Source: Firmicutes bacterium UBA4845
Lineage (GTDB): Bacteria; Bacillota; Clostridia; Tissierellales; Sedimentibacteraceae
Direction of reading: 5' to 3'
Assembly: GCA_002399975.1 (NCBI GenBank)
Contig: DHER01000133.1
Span: 7,533-15,575, forward strand
Length of the DNA stretch: 8,043 nucleotides
Shown here: positions 1 to 6,786 of the stretch, piece by piece
How the letters are laid out: every line of letters begins with the position of its first letter
Position numbering within the stretch: the first letter of the stretch is position 1
The notes under the pieces: model-generated
Database searches by the model: none
Told to the model about the DNA's origin: nothing
Seen by the model: only the letters and a program-made list of their open reading frames with translations
Translations under genes and position numbers: made by a program

Positions 1-429
1 AAAAGAAAATCCGGTTTCTCCCGGTATTGCTGTAGGAAAGCAGAGGAAGTAGACTTTGCAAGCGTTGGTACTAATGATCTCACACAGTATCTATGCGCTG
101 TTGATCGAATGAATCCGGAGATTTCAAGGTATTATCAAGATTTATCTCCTGCAATGCTTCGAATGCTTGGCTTTATTTTTGAACAATTTAACGCAAAGGG
201 TAAACCGGTATCTGTTTGCGGTGAGCTTGCAGGTAATCCCGATGCAGCTGTAATTTTAGTTGGACTGGGCTTGCATAAACTGAGTATGAGCGAAGCAAAT
301 CTGGCAGGAGTAAAGGCTTCATTTACCAGTGTAACTATGGAAAAAGCAAGTAAAATGGCAGGTGTTTGCAAAAACCTGCCATTGGAAGAAGAAGTAAAAG
401 CATATTTAAAAGAAAATTTGCACTATTAA
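1..429 (+). pseudogene. ptsI: PTS enzyme I (phosphoenolpyruvate-protein phosphotransferase) remnant, middle deleted
   Basis: Enzyme I is the cytoplasmic protein that takes phosphate from PEP and passes it to HPr at the start of the sugar PTS. From about position 43 to the stop at 427-429 the frame gives a good match to the C-terminal PEP-binding part: EEVDFASVGTNDLTQY, then VDRMN, then CGELAG with the family's catalytic Cys, then GLGLHKLSMS. The same frame upstream (1-40) reads as nonsense. The +1-shifted frame at 2-40 reads KENPVSPGIAVGK, which is the N-terminal signature of the same family, and it hits a stop at 50-52. The first ~13 codons are therefore joined out of frame to the last ~128, with roughly 430 residues of a normal ~570 missing. 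The His-domain phosphorylation site is lost, so it should be inactive. A start at the internal ATG at 109 would split the GTNDL-VDRMN block. The true 5' end may lie just outside the window. Confidence 0.8.
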
Positions 430-468
430 AAGAATCTAATGCCAGATACTCTTGATAGTATTTAAAAA

Positions 469-475
469 GGGAGGT
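469..475 (+). promoter_or_regulatory. Ribosome binding site of the broken epimerase gene
   Basis: GGGAGGT lies 8 bases before the ATG at 484. It is a strong Shine-Dalgarno match and marks 484 as the original start of the epimerase, even though the frame now ends after ten codons. The true 5' end of that gene is therefore retained. Confidence 0.7.
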
Positions 476-483
476 AACAGTGT

Positions 484-841
484 ATGAAAGTATTTATGAT
501 AGGCGGGCTACTTTAATCTCACATGGAAGGAAATGCTTGCAATCATACATAAACATCTGGGTGTTCCAGACAAGAGGATCATTACAATACCCAAATTTTT
601 ATATAGGCTTGGTATGAGATCTATAATAAATGAATATAAGGAAAAGGGCCTGGAGCCAGGGCTTGATCCCATTGGTTTGGTTGAAATAATGACCAGACAA
701 GCGTTCATTGATAAAAGAACAATTGTAGAAGAGCTGGGTGTAGAAGGGGACGATATTGATAGGGCTATTGGTGAATCGGTTAGACTTTGCATGGAAGTTC
801 TGGATGGAAAGCAGCAGACAATTAGTATGAAAGGTGAGTGA
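484..841 (+). pseudogene. NAD-dependent epimerase/dehydratase remnant, middle deleted and frameshifted
   Basis: These enzymes are cytoplasmic extended short-chain dehydrogenases that change sugar nucleotides or related substrates using NAD(P). The frame from ATG 484 gives MKVFMIGG, the first beta strand and the start of the Rossmann glycine motif, then stops at 514-516. From about 506 another frame takes over with GYFNLTWKEMLAII and runs to TGA 839-841. This is a typical C-terminal part, with the LTWKE segment, the IPKFLYRLG substrate-domain region and a final helical tail ending QQTISMKGE. The missing piece includes the rest of the glycine motif and the catalytic Tyr-x-x-x-Lys. A frame-wise reading would start at ATG 533 and give 102 residues, but that start has no good RBS and cuts into the LTWKEM block. 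The last ~62 bases recur at 6517-6576. The family call is good; the exact substrate is unknown. Confidence 0.75.
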
Positions 842-857
842 ATAATATATTGGAGTT

Positions 858-889
858 AATCAGATTCTAAGCAAATTATAAATCTGATT
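858..889. repeat. 9-bp inverted repeat between convergent genes
   Basis: AATCAGATT at 858-866 and its exact reverse complement AATCTGATT at 881-889 are separated by 14 bases. The repeat sits between the stop of the epimerase remnant (841) and the convergent AraC remnant, whose stop codon (876-878) lies in the loop. A role as a weak bidirectional terminator is possible, but the stem is A/T-rich and neither side has a clear T run. Confidence 0.35.
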
Positions 890-1317
890 TGGTGTCCCGA
901 AATCTGTTTGGTGTTATGCCAGTATATTTTTTAAACACTGTTTGAAAATGACTTTGCGAAGAAAAAGCCAGATGTAATGCAATTTCAGAAATACTTTTGT
1001 TAGTAAACCGCAGTAAGCGCTGAGATTCTATAATTTTTTCGTTCAAGATATATTGTGTTAAGGTAATACCGGTTTGCTTATGAAACTGATTACACAAATA
1101 TATCTTCCTGATATTTTTCATTTATATCCAATAAAAATAAAAGGTGATCCAATTTATTTTTATCTTTCGTTAAAATGGAAGATGGACCTATCACAATTCG
1201 ATAATCATCATCCAAAGAAACATAACCATAGAATTGAAACAAGTCGGTAGTAATGATACCGGCAGTTTGCTCAGATTGTAGCATATCTTTCTCATAAAGC
1301 AGAAAAGGAGGAACAGA
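876..1317 (-). pseudogene. AraC-family transcriptional regulator remnant, middle deleted
   Basis: AraC regulators bind DNA with two helix-turn-helix motifs at the C-terminus. On the minus strand, 1317 down to about 1105 reads as an N-terminal ligand/dimerisation part (MLQSEQTAGIITTD, then FYGYVSLDDDYRIVIGPSSI) and ends at a stop near 1090. In another frame, from about 1100 down to 878, comes the second half of the AraC DNA-binding domain: IYLCNQFHKQTGITLTQYI, then LLRFTNKSISEIALHLAFSS, then SHFQTVFKKYTGITPNRFR. The first helix-turn-helix half and the linker are missing and the two parts are out of frame. The first part is open up to TAG 1318-1320, directly against the esterase RBS, so its own 5' end also seems lost. 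It probably once regulated the divergent esterase operon. It should not give a working regulator. Confidence 0.75.
1306..1311 (+). promoter_or_regulatory. Ribosome binding site of the esterase gene
   Basis: AGGAGG lies 10 bases before ATG 1322 and fixes that start. No separate promoter space is visible, because open AraC-like coding sequence on the other strand runs right up to this site. Confidence 0.75.
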
Positions 1318-1321
1318 CTAT

Positions 1322-2449
1322 ATGAAAAGAAAATATCATGAGGAACTTTTAGAAGCAATCAAACAAAATGAAAAAGAAGAAGTAGTAAATGGTATTAAAG
1401 TATTGGTCAAGCCTATTCCAGAAGGTGGAGAACCGGGAGATATGGATCCACGGCTTTATAAATCCATGAGGAGCATTGCCCTACTGGTAAAGTTTATGCC
1501 AAAGCCCAAAAAGAATCAAAACGTTTTGGAAAGAATAATGCCTCTGCGAAAGATGTTTAATGAGTATAAGGGAATTCAGCTAGTTGAAGATGGTATTACC
1601 ACACAATACTTTAATATAAGCAGCGCAGATGGTTATCAAGTACCGGTTCGAGTGTATAAAAGAACGAATGCCGGCACAAATTTACCCATGTTTGTTTACT
1701 ATCACGGTGGTGGATTTTTTGGCGGATCTGCCGATGTTGTAGAACAGATGTGCAAAGTTCTGGTACAAAATATTGATTGTGTCGCCTTTAATGTGGATTA
1801 CCGTCTATGCCCAGAAAACCACTATCCACAGCCTTTTGATGATTGTTTCTTTGCAACAAGGTGGGCATATGATAACGCAGAAAAATTTGGTGCTGATAAA
1901 AACAAAATGGCAGTATCTGGAGACAGTGCCGGTGGGAATTTGGCAGCAGCAGTTACCTTACGTGACAGGGAAGAAAAAACCGGAATGGTAAAGCTTCAGG
2001 TATTAATTTATCCTGCAGTCAACATTTCGGGGAAAAAAACAGAATTTTATCAAGGTGTGGATTCAAGCAAATATCAGCGCAGCAAAAAGCATGAGAAGGT
2101 TTTAAATGCTACGTTGTCTATGATGAACAGTATGTTGGATGGCGGTGGTGACATCAATATGCTGGAGGAAGTCTATTTGCAAGGGAATATAAATCCGGAA
2201 CATATATATGTATCTCCATTATTGGATGATATGCATGATTTACCTCCTGTTTTATTGATTTTTGGAGAACATGATTTCTTAGTATTTGAGGATTTTGCTT
2301 ATGCAAGGACATTTGCAAAAGCTGGCGGAAAAATAAAGACGATTGTATATCGCGGATTGGGCCATGGGTTTGCGGATCAAATCGGAGTATTCCCACAGGC
2401 TGAAGACTGCATGAAAGAAATTGCTTCTTATATGAAAGAAATTTTATAA
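1322..2449 (+). CDS. Alpha/beta-hydrolase, HSL-type esterase (acetyl esterase-like)
   Basis: This 375-residue protein is predicted to hydrolyse short-chain carboxylic esters such as acetyl groups on sugars or glycosides, in the cytoplasm, as no signal peptide is seen. The hormone-sensitive-lipase family marks are all present: HGGGF at residues 128-132 (oxyanion hole), GDSAGG at 200-205 with Ser202 as nucleophile, EHD at 316-318 with Asp318, and GHGF at 347-350 with His348. The first ~95 residues form a charged N-terminal cap region, and the fold starts near residue 96. Length is at the long end for the family (usually ~300-350). The start is supported by AGGAGG 10 bases upstream. The gene is intact and is followed after 25 bases by the PAP2 gene, so co-transcription is likely. 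The natural substrate cannot be read from the sequence. A peptidase or amidase of the same fold is a less likely alternative. Confidence 0.9.
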   Translation: MKRKYHEELLEAIKQNEKEEVVNGIKVLVKPIPEGGEPGDMDPRLYKSMRSIALLVKFMPKPKKNQNVLERIMPLRKMFNEYKGIQLVEDGITTQYFNISSADGYQVPVRVYKRTNAGTNLPMFVYYHGGGFFGGSADVVEQMCKVLVQNIDCVAFNVDYRLCPENHYPQPFDDCFFATRWAYDNAEKFGADKNKMAVSGDSAGGNLAAAVTLRDREEKTGMVKLQVLIYPAVNISGKKTEFYQGVDSSKYQRSKKHEKVLNATLSMMNSMLDGGGDINMLEEVYLQGNINPEHIYVSPLLDDMHDLPPVLLIFGEHDFLVFEDFAYARTFAKAGGKIKTIVYRGLGHGFADQIGVFPQAEDCMKEIASYMKEIL

Positions 2450-2460
2450 TTTTAAAATCA

Positions 2461-2466
2461 GGAGGT
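2461..2466 (+). promoter_or_regulatory. Ribosome binding site selecting a GTG start
   Basis: GGAGGT lies 8 bases before GTG 2475. The next in-frame ATG lies well inside the first membrane segment region and has no comparable site, so this RBS decides the GTG start of the PAP2 protein. Confidence 0.75.
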
Positions 2467-2474
2467 AATCGGAA

Positions 2475-3350
2475 GTGACAAAAAAAGAGAGGGTTATTGT
2501 TTTTTCAATTGGTATAATATTATTGGGCGTTTTTACCTTTACAGATTTACAAATATCCATGACTCTTTATGTTAAAAACTTATATGGAAGAATTTTTGAA
2601 GTGATAGGAGAACTACCGGCTCTGTTTCTGGTTTTATTTGGTTGTGTACTGCTATTTCGTCTGCGAAGTAGAAGAAATATGATTATTAATGTTGGAATCG
2701 CAGCTTTATCCGGTATTTTGTTATTCCTGTTTGCCTTAATGGGCGGATTTATGGTATGGAAATATCTAAATGAAAACATTGGAAGTACGCTGCCTGTAAT
2801 TGTACCGATTATTATTAGCCTTTTACTAATCGTTTTGGCAATCTTCCTGGCAGGAAAGGTTCCAAAAGAAAATGCACATGAAGCGGTTACATATGCTATC
2901 ATTTCAATTATTTATTTTATTTCAATTTTAATAGTAATGAATGTAATAAAAGCATACTGGGGAAGAATGCGCATGAGGGAGATGACAGATTGCCTTGCGC
3001 AGTTTACGCCGTGGTATGAGATTCATTCTAGAGGGGGATTTGATAATGTATATGCATCATTTCCTTCAGGACATTCTATGAATTCGGCAGCTATTATATT
3101 AATGACACTTTTGCCTAATTTTATGCCAGGCTTAGCAGGCAAAGAAAAACTACTGAAAATAGCAGCATATACCTGGTGTGTTATAGTAGGAAGCAGCCGA
3201 ATCGTGATGGGAGCTCATTTTGCAAGTGATGTTGTGGCAGGAATTATGATTTCCTTAATGCTATTTGAAATTATTCGTACTTTAGTATACAAAGTACGGC
3301 AGAAAGAAACTATAAATCCAATTAGTAATCGCGCAAAGGAGCGCAGATAG
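2475..3350 (+). CDS. PAP2-superfamily membrane phosphatase
   Basis: The 291-residue integral membrane protein carries the PAP2 (type 2 phosphatidic acid phosphatase) signature and should remove phosphate from a lipid phosphate or a similar ester at the membrane. Motif 1 starts at Lys159 with Arg166 seven residues on, but is followed by Met where the consensus has Pro. Motif 2 is PSGH at 197-200. Motif 3 is SR at 241-242, Gly246, His248 and Asp252. The predicted catalytic residues are His200, His248 and Asp252. Hydrophobic segments lie near residues 8-22, 48-62, 72-95, 106-126, 138-158, 203-218, 228-242 and 252-270, about six of which are convincing membrane spans. The C-terminal tail is basic. 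Translation starts at GTG. The gene sits between the esterase (25-base gap) and GH3 (8-base gap), in an apparent operon. Undecaprenyl-diphosphate phosphatase (BcrC-like) is one possible role. Substrate unknown. Confidence 0.87.
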   Translation: MTKKERVIVFSIGIILLGVFTFTDLQISMTLYVKNLYGRIFEVIGELPALFLVLFGCVLLFRLRSRRNMIINVGIAALSGILLFLFALMGGFMVWKYLNENIGSTLPVIVPIIISLLLIVLAIFLAGKVPKENAHEAVTYAIISIIYFISILIVMNVIKAYWGRMRMREMTDCLAQFTPWYEIHSRGGFDNVYASFPSGHSMNSAAIILMTLLPNFMPGLAGKEKLLKIAAYTWCVIVGSSRIVMGAHFASDVVAGIMISLMLFEIIRTLVYKVRQKETINPISNRAKERR

Positions 3351-3358
3351 GAGTTTAC

Positions 3359-5794
3359 ATGGAAAAAGTCAATCATACGTTAAAAAGTGTTTTACCAAGA
3401 GCAAAGGAACTTGTAAAGCAGATGTCTCTTGAAGAAAAAGCCAGTCTTTGTTCAGGAAAGGATTTCTGGCATACAAAAGGAATCGAACGTCTTGGAATAA
3501 AATCAATGATGGTAACGGATGGCCCCCACGGTTTACGTAAACAGGCAGCAGATTCCGATCACTTGGGAATTAATAATTCGGTATTATCTACTTGTTTCCC
3601 TACGGCTGTAGCAACAGCCTGCAGCTTTGACCGTGATCTATTATATGAAATGGGTATTGCACTTGGAGAGGAATGTGTACAAGAGGAGGTCGCTGTAATC
3701 TTGGGACCGGGAGCCAATATAAAGCGAAGTCCGCTTTGTGGACGTAACTTTGAATACTTTTCAGAAGATCCACTTGTTACGGGAGAAATGGCTGCGGCAC
3801 TCATTAGTGGAATACAGAGTAAAAACATAGGTACTAGTCTGAAGCATTATCTTGCGAACAATCAGGAAAAAGCGCGTCTTGTTTCAAATTCGGTAATTGA
3901 TGAGCGGGCACTCCGAGAAATATATCTTACCGGATTTGAAATAGCAGTAAAGAAAGCGCAGCCTTGGACATTGATGTGTTCGTATAATAAGATTAACGAC
4001 ACTTATGCTTCCGGACACAAGCGCCTAATGACAGACATTCCCCGCGGTGAATGGGGATTTGAGGGTGCCATTGTGACGGACTGGGGTGCGATGAATGACA
4101 GGGTGGAAGGTATCGAGGCAGGACTGGATTTGGAGATGCCAGCGTTTGATGGAGCTTCGGACCAAATGATTGTTGATGCGGTTCGAGCAGGGAAATTGGA
4201 GGAAAAGCTTGTTGATCTATGTGCGGTGCGTATGACGGCTATCGCACTACAGGCAGAAAAAACACAAAAAACACCTTATAATGCAGAAGCACATAATGAA
4301 TTGGCAAGGCGCATTGCACGTGAAAGTGCAGTGTTGTTGAAGTTGGGAAATGCACTACCGGCAGATAAACATAAGAAGATTGCTTTAATAGGCGAATTTG
4401 CTAAAGTTCCTCGTTATCAAGGGGCAGGAAGCTCAAAGATATCTCCAACCCGAATTACTTCTGTAACCGATGCCTTTGATGCGGAAAATATAAGTTATTC
4501 TTTTGCACCAGGTTATTCGGCCGCAAGTGATGAACCGAATGAAGCTTTGATTACCGAAGCAATTGAAGTAGCAAAAGAAGCAGATATGATATTTGCTTTT
4601 GTCGGATTACCGGATAGCTATGAAAGTGAGGGATTTGACCGTACTCATTTAAATATGCCAAAATCACACACTAGATTGATGGATGAACTTATTGCTACCG
4701 GGAAAAAGATAGTAGCTGTCATAAGTACAGGGGGAGTTGTAAATATTCCGTGGCGTGACAAAGTTGATTCCATACTTTTGATGAATCTTTCCGGGCAAAA
4801 CAGTGGTTACGCCGCATATGATTTGCTTTTTGGGGATTATTCTCCATGTGGCAAACTAGCAGAAACTTATCCAATATCACTTACTGAAACTCCTAGCATC
4901 GCTCATTTTGGTACGGGAGGTAATATTGAATACAGAGAAAGTATCTATGTAGGATATCGATACTATGATAAAGCGCAAAAACAAGTGATGTATCCGTTTG
5001 GACACGGACTTTCTTACACAACATTTACCTATTCGGGATTAAAGCTTAGTGCTAAGAAGATTGGAGACAGAGATAAACTTCAAGTAGAGGTAGTAGTTAC
5101 CAATACGGGAAAGTATGTCGGAAAGGAAATCGTTCAGTTGTATATTTCGGCACCGGAAAGTACTGTTTTTAAACCCGTGCGTGAACTTAAGCGTTTTGCA
5201 AAAGTGGAATTGCAGATGAATGAAAGTAAAACTGTTACGTTTACATTGGAAAGTCGTGCATTTGCTTACTATAATGTTAATGTGAAAGACTGGTTTGTGG
5301 AAAGCGGTGATTACAAGATTGAAATTGGTGCATCGTCAAGAGATATACGATTGAATGATACAGTTACCATTGAAAGCAAACAAGTGGGAGCAATACCTGA
5401 TTATCGTACAGTAGCACCGGGCTATTACAATCTTTTACAACCAGGAACTTATGATGTTCCCAAGGAACAATTTGAGGCAGTTTTAGGAAGAAAAGTACCA
5501 GAAGAGCGCAGCTTAAGACCCTTTACTCTCAACTCTACCCTAGGAGAAATCAAAGTTCACTGGATTGGACGAATGATGAATAAGCAAATAGAAAAGTCCA
5601 TAATGAAAATATTCACAGGAGACGATAGTGAAGGAGATATAATGACGATGATACTGGCAATGACGGTAGATATGCCTCTGCGCCAGTTGGGTATGATGTC
5701 ACAAGGTGCGTTATCAGTTAAAATGATTGAGGGACTCGTAGATATAATGAATGGACATATTCTAAAGGGAATCCGTGGATTGATGAAAAAATAA
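3359..5794 (+). CDS. Glycoside hydrolase family 3, beta-glucosidase-like, with C-terminal extension
   Basis: This 811-residue protein is predicted to release terminal beta-linked sugars, most likely glucose, from oligosaccharides or glycosides. No signal peptide is seen, so it should be cytoplasmic. The N-terminal GH3 barrel (about 15-300) has TDGPHG at 53-58, GRNFEYFSEDP at 128-138, the KHY block at 162-164 and VTDWGAM at 239-245, where Asp241 is the expected nucleophile. The second, sandwich domain (about 320-550) has ESEGFDR at 422-428; Glu424 is the likely acid/base by analogy with bacterial GH3 enzymes. A fibronectin-III-like domain follows (about 555-672). Residues 675-811 form an extra tail of unknown role, rich in Met and hydrophobic residues. 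The PAP2 gene stops 8 bases upstream, and the RBS (AGGAG, 3350-3354) touches that stop, so translation may be coupled. The gene is complete. Beta-xylosidase or a related specificity cannot be excluded. Confidence 0.93.
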   Translation: MEKVNHTLKSVLPRAKELVKQMSLEEKASLCSGKDFWHTKGIERLGIKSMMVTDGPHGLRKQAADSDHLGINNSVLSTCFPTAVATACSFDRDLLYEMGIALGEECVQEEVAVILGPGANIKRSPLCGRNFEYFSEDPLVTGEMAAALISGIQSKNIGTSLKHYLANNQEKARLVSNSVIDERALREIYLTGFEIAVKKAQPWTLMCSYNKINDTYASGHKRLMTDIPRGEWGFEGAIVTDWGAMNDRVEGIEAGLDLEMPAFDGASDQMIVDAVRAGKLEEKLVDLCAVRMTAIALQAEKTQKTPYNAEAHNELARRIARESAVLLKLGNALPADKHKKIALIGEFAKVPRYQGAGSSKISPTRITSVTDAFDAENISYSFAPGYSAASDEPNEALITEAIEVAKEADMIFAFVGLPDSYESEGFDRTHLNMPKSHTRLMDELIATGKKIVAVISTGGVVNIPWRDKVDSILLMNLSGQNSGYAAYDLLFGDYSPCGKLAETYPISLTETPSIAHFGTGGNIEYRESIYVGYRYYDKAQKQVMYPFGHGLSYTTFTYSGLKLSAKKIGDRDKLQVEVVVTNTGKYVGKEIVQLYISAPESTVFKPVRELKRFAKVELQMNESKTVTFTLESRAFAYYNVNVKDWFVESGDYKIEIGASSRDIRLNDTVTIESKQVGAIPDYRTVAPGYYNLLQPGTYDVPKEQFEAVLGRKVPEERSLRPFTLNSTLGEIKVHWIGRMMNKQIEKSIMKIFTGDDSEGDIMTMILAMTVDMPLRQLGMMSQGALSVKMIEGLVDIMNGHILKGIRGLMKK

Positions 5795-5795
5795 A

Positions 5796-5945
5796 ACACA
5801 GTATTACCTCATACGGAGCGTGATAACCAATCGAGAATACCAATCTTACAGCATTTACCTAAAAGGAAAGAAAATAGAAGATATAAGAGAACGGCTCGCA
5901 AAAAAAAGAGGGGATGCGGTTCAGGAGGGAAATACAAATGAATAA
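5796..5945 (+). pseudogene. Open-frame tail of an unrecognised protein overlapping the MBL gene
   Basis: Between GH3 and the metallo-beta-lactamase gene one frame stays open for 50 codons and ends at TAA 5943-5945, overlapping the start of the next gene (ATG 5938) by 8 bases. Its last part reads IEDIRERLAKKRGDAVQEGN, which looks like genuine charged helical protein rather than random sequence. No credible start with an RBS is visible; a GTG at 5820 is possible but unsupported. I do not recognise the family. The overlap with the next start resembles a coupled operon pair, so this may be the 3' end of a gene that once preceded the MBL gene and lost its 5' part. It could also be chance, as the frame is short. 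Confidence 0.35.
5923..5929 (+). promoter_or_regulatory. Ribosome binding site that places the MBL start at 5938
   Basis: AGGAGGG lies 8 bases before ATG 5938. The upstream in-frame ATG at 5914 has only the weaker AGAGGGG immediately before it with almost no spacing, and it would place this RBS inside the gene. The shorter start is preferred. Confidence 0.7.
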
Positions 5946-6540
5946 TATCAAATCTGACGGTTTCCACACGGTCGAACAGATAGCGCCAGATACTTACCGT
6001 ATAGACGAGTGCGGCGCCGCTAACTGCTACCTTGCGGTCGGTAAAGAGAGAGCACTGCTCATAGATACAGGCTGCGGGCTCGGCAATCTTAAAAATATCG
6101 TGGAACAGCTAACGGTTCTGCCGGTGGATGTTGTTCTAACCCATGCTCACTGCGACCACGCGGGTGGCGTGGGGTGGTATGAGCAGTTTTTTGTCCACGA
6201 AGCTGATCGCACTTTCGTATATAGCATTCTAAGTTCTCGCTTAGCCGCAAGGGCTATTATCGGCAAAAACGGGAAGAGAAGCGATTTTGCGAAACTGCCG
6301 TTTAGACCTAAGCCTGTGACGATAAGGAACGGTCATGTATTCGAACTTGGCGGGCGCAGGATTACTGTCGTTCACACTCCGGGGCACACCCGCGGTTCCA
6401 TCGTGCTCCTGGACGACAATCATAAAATAATGTTCACAGGTGACGACATTAATCCGTTTTTGTGGATGCATCTTCCAGGGTGTACCTCTTTGAAAGAATG
6501 GTGGTTTGATTGGAGATTAGACGTTGTATGGATGTTTTAG
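5938..6540 (+). pseudogene. Metallo-beta-lactamase-fold hydrolase, C-terminus replaced (probably truncated)
   Basis: From ATG 5938 the 200-residue product has the metallo-beta-lactamase fold of a general Zn- or Fe-dependent hydrolase: LLIDTG at 40-45, the metal-binding HAHCDH at 69-74, TPGHT at 147-151 and TGDD at 167-170. After PGCTSLKEW (to residue 188) the sequence stops looking like the family and ends in WFDWRLDVVWMF. Bases 6517-6540 underlying that tail match the 3' end of an epimerase gene read in another frame, so the real C-terminus was replaced by a deletion fusion. The last metal-ligand His, which the family carries further on, is absent, so activity is doubtful. The gene is clearly richer in G and C than its neighbours (35 of 60 bases in 6001-6060, against 20 of 60 in 1501-1560), which suggests a separate origin. 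The fold is clear; the substrate is unknown. Confidence 0.75.
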
Positions 6541-6576
6541 ATGAAACAACAATCAATTAGTATGAAAGGTGAGTGA
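6517..6576 (+). pseudogene. 3' end of a second NAD-dependent epimerase gene
   Basis: These 60 bases align with the end of the epimerase remnant at 780-841. Both begin TTAGAC and both end with the same 22-base block from ATTAGT to the final GAGTGA, with scattered differences and a 2-base gap in between. In the epimerase-like frame the first part reads RRCMDVLD, matching RLCMEVLD of the first copy. After the gap the frame ATG 6541-TGA 6576 reads QQSISMKGE, matching QQTISMKGE. It is a paralogue's tail fused to the MBL gene, not an independent 11-codon gene. Confidence 0.7.
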
Positions 6577-6582
6577 TTATTT

Positions 6583-6690
6583 TTGTTAAAAAAGAAAACA
6601 ATTTTTCTTACTGGAGCAACAGGTAGTATGGGTTCTTGTGGTTTAAAAGAGTTGATGAAAGAACCATCAAAATTTACTAAAATTAAGTAG
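6583..6690 (+). pseudogene. 5' end of an NAD-dependent epimerase/SDR gene, cut after 35 codons
   Basis: Starting at TTG 6583, the frame reads LKKKTIFLTGATGSMGSCGL and continues to a stop at 6688-6690. TIFLTGATGSMG is the first beta strand and NAD-binding glycine motif (GxTGxxG type) of an epimerase/dehydratase, and the following residues fit the first helix. The family is normally ~300 residues, so nearly all of the protein is missing and no catalytic part follows. It starts only 6 bases after the stop of the preceding epimerase tail, as in a tandem pair. The GGTGAG at 6568-6573 could serve as its RBS. The sequence after 6690 shows no further epimerase-like coding before the hairpin at 6724-6754. 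Confidence 0.7.
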
Positions 6691-6723
6691 TCCAGCATTT
6701 CTTTATGATAAAAGGTAAAAGGA

Positions 6724-6754
6724 AAAAGCCGTGCATTTTATGATGTGCGGTTTT
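6724..6754 (+). terminator. Probable rho-independent terminator
   Basis: An 8-pair stem, CCGTGCAT at 6729-6736 with ATGTGCGG at 6743-6750 (two G-U pairs, 6-base loop), is framed by A's before (6724-6727) and T's after (6751-6754), which extend the stem around one bulged G. It lies after the broken epimerase and before the chemotaxis gene and would end transcription of the upstream operon. The A/T framing allows action in both directions. Confidence 0.6.
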
Positions 6755-6786
6755 CCTACATGATGTAAGGGGGCGGAGAAGCAATT

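Noticed and set aside
109..429. ATG 109 as the start of a separate 106-residue protein
   Set aside because: The frame is open and family-like upstream of 109 (EEVDF and GTNDL belong to enzyme I), and there is no RBS before 109. It is the tail of the ptsI remnant.
432..465. Hairpin after the ptsI stop as a terminator
   Set aside because: Only about six weak pairs (GATACT with AGTATT) and no T run follow, so it is more likely chance.
508..792. Minus-strand open frame opposite the epimerase remnant
   Set aside because: It is a low-complexity Ser/Ile/Leu-rich translation lying opposite clear epimerase coding, with no RBS, so it is a shadow frame.
1267..1300. Possible sigma-A promoter (TTGCTC followed by an A/T-rich -10) before the esterase
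   Set aside because: The -10 match is poor and the stretch is still coding-like on the minus strand, so it is not strong enough to annotate.
2154..2396. Minus-strand open frame inside the esterase gene
   Set aside because: The esterase on the plus strand has all catalytic motifs across this stretch, and the reverse translation resembles no family.
5914..5937. ATG 5914 as the start of the MBL protein
   Set aside because: It would place a strong RBS (AGGAGGG, 5923-5929) inside the gene, while ATG 5938 sits 8 bases after that RBS and begins the family-like sequence.
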